This document shows positions 42,958-52,947 of a stretch of DNA of 64,000 nucleotides, piece by piece. Numbering within the stretch: the stretch's first letter is position 1; every line of letters starts with the position of its first letter. Below the pieces are notes generated by a model, which saw only the letters and a list, made by a program, of their open reading frames with translations, searched no databases and was not told the DNA's origin. Made by a program: the position numbers and the translations under genes. Source of the DNA: Hymenobacter cheonanensis (GTDB taxonomy: Bacteria; Bacteroidota; Bacteroidia; Cytophagales; Hymenobacteraceae); NCBI RefSeq assembly GCF_030581075.1, contig NZ_JAUQSW010000006.1, forward strand, positions 186,001-250,000, in the 5' to 3' direction.

Positions 42958-44292
42958 TTGACAAATCAAGAAATTCAATCCATCAAGCAGCGCTTCGGCA
43001 TTATCGGCAACGCGCCGGCGCTCAACTACGCCATTCAGGTGGCTACGCAGGTGGCACCCACCGATATGACCGTGCTCATCACCGGTGAGAGCGGGTCGGG
43101 CAAGGAGTCGTTTTCCAAGATTATCCACGCGCTCTCGCCCCGCAAGCACGGGCAGTTCATTGCCATCAACTGCGGCGCCATTCCGGAGGGTACCATCGAC
43201 TCGGAGCTGTTCGGCCACGAGAAGGGCGCCTTTACGGGGGCTAACGAGGCGCGCAAGGGCTACTTTGAGGTCACCGACGGCGGCACCATCTTCCTGGATG
43301 AGATTGCCGAGATGCCGCTCGGTACCCAGGCCCGCCTGCTGCGCGTGCTCGAAAACGGCGAGTTTATCCGCGTGGGCAGCAGCAAGGTGCAGAAGACGGA
43401 TGTGCGCGTAGTAGCCGCCACCAATGTCAATTTGCTCGACCGCGTGCAGGCCGGCAAGTTTCGCGAAGACCTGTATTACCGCCTTAATACGGTGCCCATC
43501 ACGGTTCCACCTTTGCGTGAGCGCGGCGATGATATCTACTTGTTATTCCGCAAGTTTACCGCTGATTTTTCGGAGAAGCACCGCGTGAAGCCCATCAGCC
43601 TCACGCCCGACGCGGTGCGGCTGCTTACGCGCTTTCGCTTCCCCGGCAACATCCGCCAGCTCAAGAACCTGGCCGAGCAGATTTCGGTGCTGGAGATGGA
43701 GCGCGAGGTCGATGCTACCCGCTTAGCCACTTACCTCCCCGCCGCCCAAACCTCGCAACTACCGGCCCTTTTGCCCGGCCACGGGGCTAGCGGTGGTGAT
43801 TTTGGCTCGTACTCGGAGCGTGACATCCTGTACCGGCTGCTCTTCGACATGCGCCGCGACATGACTGACCTCAAAAAGGTGGTGCTGGAGCTGGCCACCG
43901 GCAACCGCCCCGCCGCCGCCGACACCCAGGAGTTGCTGCGCCAGAACAGCCACCTGTTCAACAACTTAAACGAAGCCTCACCCTATCCTGGCCCCGAAAA
44001 CCCGGCCGAAGCCGGCGCGGGCTACTACCTGCCCGCTAGCCCCGCCGCGCCACTGCGGGTCGATGTATCGGCCGCCAGCCCCTACGCCGACGAAGACGAC
44101 ATCGACCAGACCGAGGACATCTCGCACGAAACGGAGGAAGAGACGCTCTCGCTCGACGCCATTGAGAAAGAGATGATTCTCAAGGCCTTGAAAAAGCACC
44201 ACAACAAGCGCAAGTACGCCGCCCAGGACCTGGGCATCTCGGAGCGTACCCTCTACCGCAAGCTCAAGCAATATGACCTCGAATCGGCTTAA
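42958..44292 (+). CDS. Sigma-54-dependent activator without N-terminal sensor domain
   Basis: 444 residues from TTG 42958. The AAA+ domain begins almost at once: Walker A GESGSGKES (usual GESGTGKE), sigma-54 contact loop GAFTGA, Walker B GGTIFLDEIAEM, and the R-finger region LYYRLNTVPITVPPLRERGDD. A long linker rich in acidic residues (DEDDIDQTEDISHETEEET) precedes a Fis-type HTH (KYAAQDLGISERTLYRKLKQY). No receiver, GAF or PAS domain is present, so activity must be controlled by expression or a partner protein. It overlaps the LptE gene by 20 nt. Confidence 0.9.
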   Translation: MTNQEIQSIKQRFGIIGNAPALNYAIQVATQVAPTDMTVLITGESGSGKESFSKIIHALSPRKHGQFIAINCGAIPEGTIDSELFGHEKGAFTGANEARKGYFEVTDGGTIFLDEIAEMPLGTQARLLRVLENGEFIRVGSSKVQKTDVRVVAATNVNLLDRVQAGKFREDLYYRLNTVPITVPPLRERGDDIYLLFRKFTADFSEKHRVKPISLTPDAVRLLTRFRFPGNIRQLKNLAEQISVLEMEREVDATRLATYLPAAQTSQLPALLPGHGASGGDFGSYSERDILYRLLFDMRRDMTDLKKVVLELATGNRPAAADTQELLRQNSHLFNNLNEASPYPGPENPAEAGAGYYLPASPAAPLRVDVSAASPYADEDDIDQTEDISHETEEETLSLDAIEKEMILKALKKHHNKRKYAAQDLGISERTLYRKLKQYDLESA

Positions 44293-44818
44293 CTGCACGC
44301 GCCGCCGGGCGCTGGGCCTGCTAGCGCTGCCCGCCCTGCTGCTAGCCAGCGGCTGCGGCATCTACTCCTTCAACGGCACCAACATCGACCCGTCGGTGAA
44401 AACGATTTCGATTCAGACGTTCCAGAACAGCGCGCCCAACGCGCCGGCTTATCTCTCGCAGCGCTTCACGGAGGATATTAAGGACTATTTTCAACGCAAC
44501 ACCACGCTGAAGCTGGTGCCGCGCGATGGCGACCTGCAATTTGAGGGCAACATTGCGGCCTACGACTTTGCGCCGGCTCAGATTCAGCAAACCGGCGGCC
44601 TGCCCGGCGCCGGCGCCAACCGCCTCACCATCCAGGTGCAGCTACGCTTCACCAACACCAAGAATACCAAGCAGGATTTCGAGCAGACCTTTCAGAGCCA
44701 GAAGGACTTCGCCTCGACGCAGGACATTGCGACCGTGAACAACGACCTTAATTCGGTGCGCGAAATCACGCGTAACATCATCAGCGACATGTTCAACAAG
44801 TCGGTAGCCAACTGGTAG
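44273..44818 (+). CDS. lptE: LPS-assembly lipoprotein LptE
   Basis: 181 residues. A lipoprotein signal peptide ends at the lipobox LLASGC (Cys28), followed by GIYSFNGTNIDPSVKTISIQTFQN, the conserved Bacteroidota LptE start. The rest, FTEDIKDYFQRNTTLKLVPRDGDLQFEGNI, is the LptE/RlpB fold. LptE plugs the LptD barrel and helps insert lipopolysaccharide in the outer membrane. The start codon lies within the last 20 nt of the sigma-54 activator gene, a linkage seen across Bacteroidota. Confidence 0.88.
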   Translation: MTSNRLNCTRRRALGLLALPALLLASGCGIYSFNGTNIDPSVKTISIQTFQNSAPNAPAYLSQRFTEDIKDYFQRNTTLKLVPRDGDLQFEGNIAAYDFAPAQIQQTGGLPGAGANRLTIQVQLRFTNTKNTKQDFEQTFQSQKDFASTQDIATVNNDLNSVREITRNIISDMFNKSVANW

Positions 44819-44921
44819 CCGCGGCGGCCGCACTAGCCCCTGGCGCGCTATTCTGCCTCCTTTGCCGTAATGTTGCGGGCCCAAAGCGCGCCCTTTCAAC
44901 GACGCTGCCCTTCTTTTTTCT

Positions 44922-46106
44922 ATGACCCGCGCCACGCTTTTACAGTTGCTAGCCCACCCCACGGCCCTCACCGGGGCCGACGTGCGCGCGCTGGAGCAGC
45001 TGGCCGAAGCGTTTCCGTACTGCCAAACGGCGCACCTGCTGCTGGCCAAGGCCGCGCACGACCAGGGCTCGATGCTGGCCGGCCAGCGCCTGCGCCGCGC
45101 CGCCACCTACGCCGCCGACCGCACCCGGCTGCGCCAGCTTATCGAGCTGCCGGCCCCGGCCGAGCAGCTAGCGCCCCCGGTTGCCGTTGAGGCCCAGGCC
45201 GATGCAGGAACCAGCTCGCAGCTGCCAGCGGCGGCCCTGGCCCACGTGAGCGAGCCTCTGGCCGAGCAAGAGCTTTTCGCTGCTAATGAGCAGGTTGCAG
45301 CCAGCCCCACAGCGTTACTGGAAGACAAGCCTGACCAGGTAATCGAACCACTGGCGCCCGAGCCAGCACCTGTGCTAAGCCCAGCGCCCGAAGCAGCTGC
45401 TCAACCAGAACCAACCCCAGCTGCGCCCCAGCCAGAGGCAGAAATAGAAACCGAGCTGCCGCCGCAGGCCCCGCCCATCCGGCCACCAGCCGAGGCCGAG
45501 GTAGCCCGCTTCGAATTTGGCCTGGCCCCTGAAGAGCCAGCCGAGATTATGGCCTACCGCCTGCCCGGGCTGGAGGAGGCTAGCGCGCCTGCACTTATAA
45601 CTAGTGCCCCAGCCACGCCGCTATTACCCGCCTTCAATGGCTTGGCCGATGTTTGCTACGCCCCTAGCGAAGGCAGCCGCCTGGGCTTCGGTTTAGTGGC
45701 AGCTGCCAGCTCCGAGGCAATACCAGGCGCGAGCTTACCGCCCGCCGACGAGTTCTTTGCGCCCGATGCCTTGCTCCTGGCGCACCTAGCTGTCCACCAA
45801 GCGCCTGCGCAGCCCAAGCCCAGCTCGCTCGACTTGATAAACAGCTTCTTGCAGCGGGCGCCCGCGCCCACGCGCCGCCGCACGGCCCCGCTGCCCAGCG
45901 CGCCCGAACCCGATGCGCAGGCCGACCTATCGGTGCGCAGCACCCGGGCCGAGCCCGATTTGGCCTCCGAAAGCTTGGCTAAAATTCTGGCCCGACAGGG
46001 CAAAATTGACCGCGCCATCGCAGTTTATGAGCGCCTTATGGTGAAACAGCCAGAAAAAATGGCGTACTTTGTAGCCCAAATTGAATCTTTGCGCCCTTCA
46101 GCGTAG
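44922..46106 (+). CDS. TPR-like protein with long Pro/Glu-rich linker
   Basis: 394 residues. The N-terminal 75 residues have helical hairpins (TGADVRALEQLAEAFPYCQTAHLLLAKAAHDQG, LRRAATYAADRTRLRQLIEL). A low-complexity stretch of about 110 residues rich in Pro, Ala and Glu follows (residues about 85-195). The C-terminus has another helix pair (SLAKILARQGKIDRAIAVYERLMVKQPEKMAYFVAQIESL), a TPR unit. The same two-ended layout is common in Bacteroidota next to secG. No signal peptide is visible, so it is probably cytoplasmic. Function unknown. Confidence 0.7.
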   Translation: MTRATLLQLLAHPTALTGADVRALEQLAEAFPYCQTAHLLLAKAAHDQGSMLAGQRLRRAATYAADRTRLRQLIELPAPAEQLAPPVAVEAQADAGTSSQLPAAALAHVSEPLAEQELFAANEQVAASPTALLEDKPDQVIEPLAPEPAPVLSPAPEAAAQPEPTPAAPQPEAEIETELPPQAPPIRPPAEAEVARFEFGLAPEEPAEIMAYRLPGLEEASAPALITSAPATPLLPAFNGLADVCYAPSEGSRLGFGLVAAASSEAIPGASLPPADEFFAPDALLLAHLAVHQAPAQPKPSSLDLINSFLQRAPAPTRRRTAPLPSAPEPDAQADLSVRSTRAEPDLASESLAKILARQGKIDRAIAVYERLMVKQPEKMAYFVAQIESLRPSA

Positions 46107-46121
46107 CTTTTACTTTTTCCC

Positions 46122-46496
46122 ATGTACCTTTTTCTCGTCATTTTCATCCTGCTCATTTGCTTTCTGCTAGCCCTCGTGGTGCTGGCTCAAAACCCCAAAG
46201 GCGGCGGCCTCAGCAGCCAGTTTGGCGCGGGCGGCGCAGCTAACCTCATGGGCGTGAAGCGCACGGGCGACTTGCTTGAGAAACTAACCTGGGGCTTCGC
46301 CGTGGGGTTGATTATCCTGACCCTGGCCACGCACATCATCGGCGGCAGCAGCGTGGGCCCCGCGCGCAGCATCAACCAGCAGGCTGCACAGCGCGCCGTG
46401 GTGCCTGCTGCTCCGGCCGCCCCCGCCTCTGCGCCGACGGCGCCAGCCGCGCAGCCTTCTACTATCCCGGCTCCGGCTCCGCAGTCGGCTAAGTAG
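46122..46496 (+). CDS. secG: Preprotein translocase subunit SecG
   Basis: 124 residues. Two transmembrane helices (YLFLVIFILLICFLLALVVLAQ and WGFAVGLIILTLATHII) enclose the conserved loop NPKGGGLSSQFG. The C-terminal 45 residues are an Ala/Pro-rich tail typical of Bacteroidota SecG. It stabilises the SecYEG channel. It begins 15 bp after the TPR-like gene and is followed by a terminator. Confidence 0.92.
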   Translation: MYLFLVIFILLICFLLALVVLAQNPKGGGLSSQFGAGGAANLMGVKRTGDLLEKLTWGFAVGLIILTLATHIIGGSSVGPARSINQQAAQRAVVPAAPAAPASAPTAPAAQPSTIPAPAPQSAK

Positions 46497-46520
46497 GGTA
46501 AATACTGCTTCGAATTTCCT

Positions 46521-46564
46521 AACAAGCCAGCGGTGCCCGTTTCAAGCGGGGTCGCTGGCTTGTT
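46521..46564 (+). terminator. Rho-independent terminator after secG
   Basis: A 12-bp stem (46521-46532 with 46553-46564) and a T-rich end. It separates the secG unit from groES. Confidence 0.72.
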
Positions 46565-46729
46565 GCTTTTATGCCGGTTTGGGCAGGCTAGCGGCTGTGC
46601 TTCTGCCAATCCGGCTAGTTGGGGCGCGCATTCTGTCAGGTTTCGGCGGTTGGCACATTTCGTGTCCTTCGCGGCGCAGAAGTTCCCCACTTCTTTGACA
46701 CCCCACACCTCCATTTCCCATTTCAACCA

Positions 46730-47020
46730 ATGGCACTGAGCATTAAACCGCTAGCCGACCGCGTAGTCATTAAGGCCGCCGCCGCCGAAGCCACCACCAA
46801 ATCTGGCATCATCATCCCCGACACTGCCAAGGAAAAGCCCCAGCGTGGCGAAGTAGTAGCCGTAGGCGAAGGCAAAACGTCGGATAACGGCACCGTTATC
46901 AAGCCCGAGGTGAAAGTAGGCGACCAGGTTCTGTACGGCAAGTGGACCGGTACGGAAATCACCCTAGATGGCGAGGACTACCTCATTATGCAGGAAAAGG
47001 ATATCCTGGCGGTTCTCTAA
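46730..47020 (+). CDS. groES: Co-chaperonin GroES
   Basis: 96 residues from ATG 46730. The start [43 protein letters not shown] carries the mobile loop ([10 protein letters not shown]) that caps GroEL. It forms the heptameric lid of the chaperonin. GroEL starts 47 bp downstream, so they are one operon. I see no CIRCE element and no clear TAnnTTTG element upstream, so heat-shock control here is not visible from the sequence. Confidence 0.97.
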   Translation: MALSIKPLADRVVIKAAAAEATTKSGIIIPDTAKEKPQRGEVVAVGEGKTSDNGTVIKPEVKVGDQVLYGKWTGTEITLDGEDYLIMQEKDILAVL

Positions 47021-47037
47021 GCCGGTTTTCCACTTAA

Positions 47038-48714
<1,677 letters not shown>

Positions 48715-48765
48715 ACCGCAGAGTACGGTTGATTCAACAGATTTTGCTGAGTCGACTAGCCCACA

Positions 48766-48802
48766 AAAAAGCCCCGCTGGACAATGTCCGGCGGGGCTTT
48801 TT
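48766..48802. terminator. Bidirectional rho-independent terminator
   Basis: A 12-bp stem AAAAAGCCCCGC/GCGGGGCTTTTT (48766-48777 with 48791-48802) with an extra inner pairing, between convergent groEL and the peptide transporter gene. Confidence 0.85.
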
Positions 48803-48815
48803 GTTGGGCTAACTT

Positions 48816-50390
48816 TTAAGCCTGCGGAGCGGGAGCAGGATAATTGCGGGCATCCATCATCTTAGCCAGGCGGCCGCTGATGAGAAATAGGATGCCAGCG
48901 GCCACCGCGGCCGATACGACAAACACCATGAAGAAATCGTAGAGATTGGTGATGTGGAACCCTAGCACAGTGGGCGCGGGTGCCGTCGATTTAGGGTCGG
49001 GGTAGAGGCTGCTCATGTAGCCGGCCAGGTAGTTGGCGGCGGCATTGGCCAGAAACCAGACGGCCATCAGTAAGGAGGCAAACTTGGCCGGGGCCAGCTT
49101 ATTTACCAGCGACAAGCCAATGGGCGACAGGCAAAGCTCGCCGGCCGAGTGCAGGAAATAGAGCGCTACCAGGAAAAACATGCTCACCTTAACGCCGGGC
49201 TGCAGGTTGTGCACCCCGAAGCACATCACGAGGTAGCCGGCGGCCAGCAAGGCTAGTCCCATTGCCATCTTAACGGGCGAAGCGGGCTCGGCGCCGCGCT
49301 TGCCCAGGGCCGTCCAGACCATGGCCATGAGCGGCGCGCCGGCCACTACGAAAATAGCATTCAGGTTTTGGAAGATGCTGGCGGGCAGCGTAATACCGAA
49401 AATGGTGCGGTCCATCTGCTCATCGGCGAAGAAGGTGAGCGAGGCGGGCGCCTGCTCGAACGCCGCCCAGAAGAAGACCACGAAGAAGGATACGATGAAG
49501 ATGACCATAATGCCCTGTACATCGGCGCCGCTCAGTGACTTATCGCTGAAAATCATATAGATAATGGCGACCAGCGCAATACCCAGCAGCGGCGCAATAG
49601 TGGGAAACATGGCCGAATCGAGCCACAAAATGCCCAGTACCAGGGCTAGCAATACCGGCAGCAGCGCATAAACTCCCTTTACGCCGCCCGAGTGCACCGG
49701 CGTCAGGCCCACCTGCTCGCCTTCGGGCGTGTGCAGGTATTTGCCCTTGCCCCAGTTGAAAACGGCCGTACCGAGCAGCATGGCGATGCCACAGGCCAGG
49801 AAGGCCCAACGGAAATCGCCGGGGTGCCCGGTATCGCCGATAAGGCTGGTAATGGTGTTGCCGATAAATGAGCCCAGGTTGATACCCATGTAAAAGATGG
49901 TGTAGGCAGCATCCTTGCGCGTATCGGTGGGCGAGTAGAGCGAGCCGACCATGCTCGAAATATTGGGCTTGAAGAAGCCATTGCCCACAATCATGGTGCC
50001 CAAGCCCGCATAGAGCAGCCAGTGGCTAAGCTGGTGAGTGCTGGCGGGCCCGTAGTTGCTGGCCGAAAAGAAGAGCGTAAACTGCCCGATGGCCATCAGC
50101 AGGCCACCCACCGTAATGGAGCGCCGGTTGCCCCAGTAACGGTCGGAAATAAAGCCCCCGATGAGCGGCGTGAGGTACACCAGGCTTGTGTAGCCACCGT
50201 AGAACTTCGACGCGAACGCCTTGTCCATCATCATGGCCTTGGTAAGGAACAGCACCAGCACGGCGCGCATGCCGTAGTAGCTGAAGCGTTCCCACATCTC
50301 GGTGGCAAACAAGAGGTAAAGGCCGCGCGGGTGGCTGCCCGAGGCCGTTTGGGGCGGTTGCGGGCGCAGGCTGGCGGTAGCAGGTTGCAT
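48816..50390 (-). CDS. POT-family peptide:H+ symporter
   Basis: 524 residues. The proton-coupling motif ExxERFxYYG is present as EMWERFSYYGMRAVLVLFLT. GGFISDRYWGNRRSITVGG follows, then the helix 4-5 region VGNGFFKPNISSMVGSLY, which is diagnostic of the PTR2/POT family. Fourteen hydrophobic segments are visible. It imports di- and tripeptides across the inner membrane. Start at ATG 50390. It shares a 357-bp divergent region with pckA. Confidence 0.93.
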   Translation of the reverse strand: MQPATASLRPQPPQTASGSHPRGLYLLFATEMWERFSYYGMRAVLVLFLTKAMMMDKAFASKFYGGYTSLVYLTPLIGGFISDRYWGNRRSITVGGLLMAIGQFTLFFSASNYGPASTHQLSHWLLYAGLGTMIVGNGFFKPNISSMVGSLYSPTDTRKDAAYTIFYMGINLGSFIGNTITSLIGDTGHPGDFRWAFLACGIAMLLGTAVFNWGKGKYLHTPEGEQVGLTPVHSGGVKGVYALLPVLLALVLGILWLDSAMFPTIAPLLGIALVAIIYMIFSDKSLSGADVQGIMVIFIVSFFVVFFWAAFEQAPASLTFFADEQMDRTIFGITLPASIFQNLNAIFVVAGAPLMAMVWTALGKRGAEPASPVKMAMGLALLAAGYLVMCFGVHNLQPGVKVSMFFLVALYFLHSAGELCLSPIGLSLVNKLAPAKFASLLMAVWFLANAAANYLAGYMSSLYPDPKSTAPAPTVLGFHITNLYDFFMVFVVSAAVAAGILFLISGRLAKMMDARNYPAPAPQA

Positions 50391-50656
50391 GCAGGTAACG
50401 AAGGGGAAAAAGAAGAAAAAAGAAAATACCCCCTGCCGCGCTGGGTTGGGGGTGGGTAAAGCTAAGAAAACTTTGGGTAATAGCCCGACGAAGGCCTAGC
50501 TGGCTCTAAGCTTACAGGTAGGGCTAGCCAGCCCCAAACCCAGGATGAGCAGGCTTAGCTAGCCCACTTTTGAGAGCCCGATAGTGGCGCTAACCGAGAA
50601 TTTTCTTCAAAGCATAGCACTTACTGTATTTTTAAAAAATGGCGCGAAGTTGATTT

Positions 50657-50672
50657 CCGCAAACGTTTGCGG
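50657..50672. promoter_or_regulatory. LacI/PurR-type operator upstream of pckA
   Basis: CCGCAAACGTTTGCGG is a perfect 16-bp palindrome with a central CpG. Its core GCAAACGTTTGC is the same as the PurR consensus and close to CcpA/LacI-family sites. It ends 21 bp before the pckA -7 element, where it could block RNA polymerase. Confidence 0.65.
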
Positions 50673-50693
50673 CCGAAATTTCCGCGCCTGAAC

Positions 50694-50701
50694 TACCTTT
50701 G
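50694..50701 (+). promoter_or_regulatory. TAnnTTTG promoter element for pckA
   Basis: TACCTTTG, 46 nt before the ATG at 50748. A TTTG at 50666-50669 inside the palindrome is a candidate upstream element, but the 24-nt spacing is longer than usual. Confidence 0.6.
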
Positions 50702-50747
50702 TGGCACGATTTCACTCTCCTCCCACCCATTTTTTCGTTCTTTTTAC

Positions 50748-52367
50748 ATGGCAGACCAAAAAGCTGTCGCTACCCGCCTGGCCTCGCTAGGCTTCCCGCA
50801 GGCCCCCACCCTCGCCCACCTCAACCTACCGCCGGCCGCCCTGGTCGAGCATGCGTTGCGGCGGGGTGAAGGCACACTCACCGACACCGGCGCGCTCATG
50901 GCCGACACCGGCGCCTTCACGGGCCGCTCGCCCAAAGACCGCTTCGTAGTGCGCGATGCCAACACCGAAGACAGCGTGTGGTGGGGCGACATCAACATTG
51001 CCTTCGACCCGGCCAAGTTTGAGCAGCTGCACCAGAAAATGGTGGCTTACCTCGCCGACAAGGAAATTTTTGTGCGCGATGCCTACGCCGGGGCGCACCC
51101 CGCTACCCAGCTCAAGCTGCGCGTGGTAAACGAATTGGCTTGGCACAACCTGTTCTGCTACAACATGTTTCTGCGCCCCGCTACTGGCGCAGACACTTCT
51201 TGGATGCCCGACTTCAGCATCATCTGCGCCCCCGGCTTCGAGGCCGACCCTAGCGTGGATGGCACTCGCCAGAAGAACTTCGCCATCATCGACTTTACCC
51301 GCAAGCTCATCCTCATTGGCGGCACGGGCTACGCGGGCGAGATGAAAAAGGGCATTTTTGGGGTGCTCAATTACCTGCTGCCCCACCAGCACGATACCCT
51401 GTCCATGCACTGCTCGGCCAACGTGGGCGAGGCCGGCGACACGGCTATTTTCTTTGGCCTTTCGGGCACGGGCAAAACGACGCTCTCTACCGACCCCAAC
51501 CGCGGCCTTATCGGTGATGATGAGCACGGCTGGCTGCCCGGCGAGGGCGGTATTTTCAACTTTGAGGGCGGCTGCTACGCCAAGGTCATCGACCTGTCGG
51601 CTACTAAGGAGCCCGAAATCTGGAATGCCATTCGCTTCGGCTCCATTGTCGAAAACACGCGCTTTGTGCCCGGCACCCACACCGTAGACTACGCCAACAA
51701 GAGCGTGACCGAAAACACGCGCACGGCCTATCCCATCAGCTTCATTCCCAATGCAATAGAGCCTTCGGTGGCGGGCGCGCCGAAAAATATTTTCTTCCTC
51801 ACGGCCGATGCCTTTGGGGTGTTGCCACCCATCAGCCGGCTCGATAAGAGCCACGCCATGTACCACTTCATGTCGGGCTACACGGCTAAGGTAGCCGGCA
51901 CCGAGATGGGCATTACGGAGCCGCAAACTACGTTTTCGGCCTGCTTCGGCCAGGTCTTTCTGCCCCTGCACCCTACGCGCTACGCCGAGATGCTAGGCCG
52001 CCAGCTGGAGGAAAACCCGGAAATAAACGTCTGGCTCATCAATACCGGCTGGACGGGCGGCGCCTACGGCACCGGCCACCGCATGAAGCTGAGTTACACC
52101 CGCACCATGATTACGGCTGCCCTGTCGGGCGTGCTCAGCGAGGTGCAGTTCAGGACGCACCCGGTTTTCGGGGTGGCCGTGCCCGGCGCCGTGCCCGGCG
52201 TGCCCGCCGAAATTCTGGACCCGCGCAATACCTGGGCTGACAAAGAAGCCTACGACCGCACGGCCGCGAGCCTGGCCGAAAAATTCGTGAAAAACTTTGA
52301 GAAGTACGCCGAGTATGCCACGGCCGACCTGCTGGCCGGCGCCCCCCGCCTGGCAGTGGAGGCCTAG
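50748..52367 (+). CDS. pckA: Phosphoenolpyruvate carboxykinase (ATP)
   Basis: 539 residues from ATG 50748. It converts oxaloacetate and ATP to PEP, the entry step of gluconeogenesis. Substrate and metal residues lie in GAFTGRSPKDRFVV, GTGYAGEMKKGIFGVLNYLLP and MHCSANVG; the kinase-1a P-loop is GLSGTGKTTLS, followed by DDEHGWLPGEGGIFNFEGGCYAKVIDLS. An in-frame extension to 50667 overlaps the promoter and is excluded. A perfect operator-like palindrome upstream suggests repression by a LacI-type regulator. A 16-bp hairpin terminator follows. Confidence 0.96.
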   Translation: MADQKAVATRLASLGFPQAPTLAHLNLPPAALVEHALRRGEGTLTDTGALMADTGAFTGRSPKDRFVVRDANTEDSVWWGDINIAFDPAKFEQLHQKMVAYLADKEIFVRDAYAGAHPATQLKLRVVNELAWHNLFCYNMFLRPATGADTSWMPDFSIICAPGFEADPSVDGTRQKNFAIIDFTRKLILIGGTGYAGEMKKGIFGVLNYLLPHQHDTLSMHCSANVGEAGDTAIFFGLSGTGKTTLSTDPNRGLIGDDEHGWLPGEGGIFNFEGGCYAKVIDLSATKEPEIWNAIRFGSIVENTRFVPGTHTVDYANKSVTENTRTAYPISFIPNAIEPSVAGAPKNIFFLTADAFGVLPPISRLDKSHAMYHFMSGYTAKVAGTEMGITEPQTTFSACFGQVFLPLHPTRYAEMLGRQLEENPEINVWLINTGWTGGAYGTGHRMKLSYTRTMITAALSGVLSEVQFRTHPVFGVAVPGAVPGVPAEILDPRNTWADKEAYDRTAASLAEKFVKNFEKYAEYATADLLAGAPRLAVEA

Positions 52368-52391
52368 CCGCGCCCCCACACCCTGGTAACG

Positions 52392-52426
52392 ATAAGTCCC
52401 CGCTGGCCGTGCCAGCGGGGACTTAT
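52392..52426. terminator. Hairpin terminator between pckA and lipoprotein gene
   Basis: A perfect 16-bp stem (52392-52407 with 52411-52426) and a 3-nt loop, between convergent genes. The U-tract is weak. Confidence 0.7.
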
Positions 52427-52455
52427 GCGTTCTATACGAGGCTAGTATAATTCTT

Positions 52456-52947
52456 TTACTGCGGAGCAGTGGCGATTACGCGCAGCCCTAGCAAACGATT
52501 AGGGTTATCGGGCCGGAAAACGGGCAGCACCAGGTAGTCGCGCGCGCTGCTGCGTAGCGAAGCCCGCCCCATCAGGCTGTCTTCCTGCTGGCCAAGCACC
52601 AGCAAGTCATGCACTTGCCGGGTGTGGGCGTTATAAGTAGCTACGAGTTGCAGGCCGCCGGTGCGAAAAGCCAGCAGCGAATCGGTGCTGGCTACGCCGA
52701 CCGATAGGGGGTCGAGGTAACCCGCTGGCAAGGGGTAGGCGGCGCCCAGGCGGCTGCGCAGCCCATCAATCGAGCTGTTCAGCAAAGCCGGCACATTGGT
52801 GGTAGGCGCCACGGCCGCGTGTGCCGTAGCGCTAGCCGTTTGCGTGGGCTCGTGCGCGCCCGAGCAGCTCGCCAGCCACCAAGTGGTGGCCACCAGCAAT
52901 GCCCTTAAATAAGAGCGCGCTACCTGCTGTTGCCCACCACCAGCCAT
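52456..52947 (-). CDS. Putative lipoprotein of unknown function
   Basis: 163 residues. A type II signal peptide (SYLRALLVATTWWLASC) ends at the lipobox cysteine of LASC. The mature protein is Ala/Thr-rich for 25 residues, then has LLNSSIDGLRSRLGAAYPLP and a mixed domain ending in LLGLRVIATAPQ. Its ATG overlaps the stop of the upstream NUDIX gene by one base (TAATG), so it is translated from the same mRNA. No homologue comes to mind. Confidence 0.65.
   Translation of the reverse strand: MAGGGQQQVARSYLRALLVATTWWLASCSGAHEPTQTASATAHAAVAPTTNVPALLNSSIDGLRSRLGAAYPLPAGYLDPLSVGVASTDSLLAFRTGGLQLVATYNAHTRQVHDLLVLGQQEDSLMGRASLRSSARDYLVLPVFRPDNPNRLLGLRVIATAPQ

Larger units (their letters stand above)
50391..50747. 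other. Divergent regulatory region between peptide transporter and pckA
   Basis: 357 bp without a gene. It contains a GCTAGCC-rich stretch (50505-50575), a perfect 16-bp palindrome at 50657-50672 and the pckA TAnnTTTG element at 50694-50701. No matching element for the transporter was found on the minus strand. Confidence 0.6.

Noticed and set aside
46565-46729. CIRCE or other heat-shock operator before groES
   Set aside because: No TTAGCACTC-N9-GAGTGCTAA inverted repeat was found in the region.
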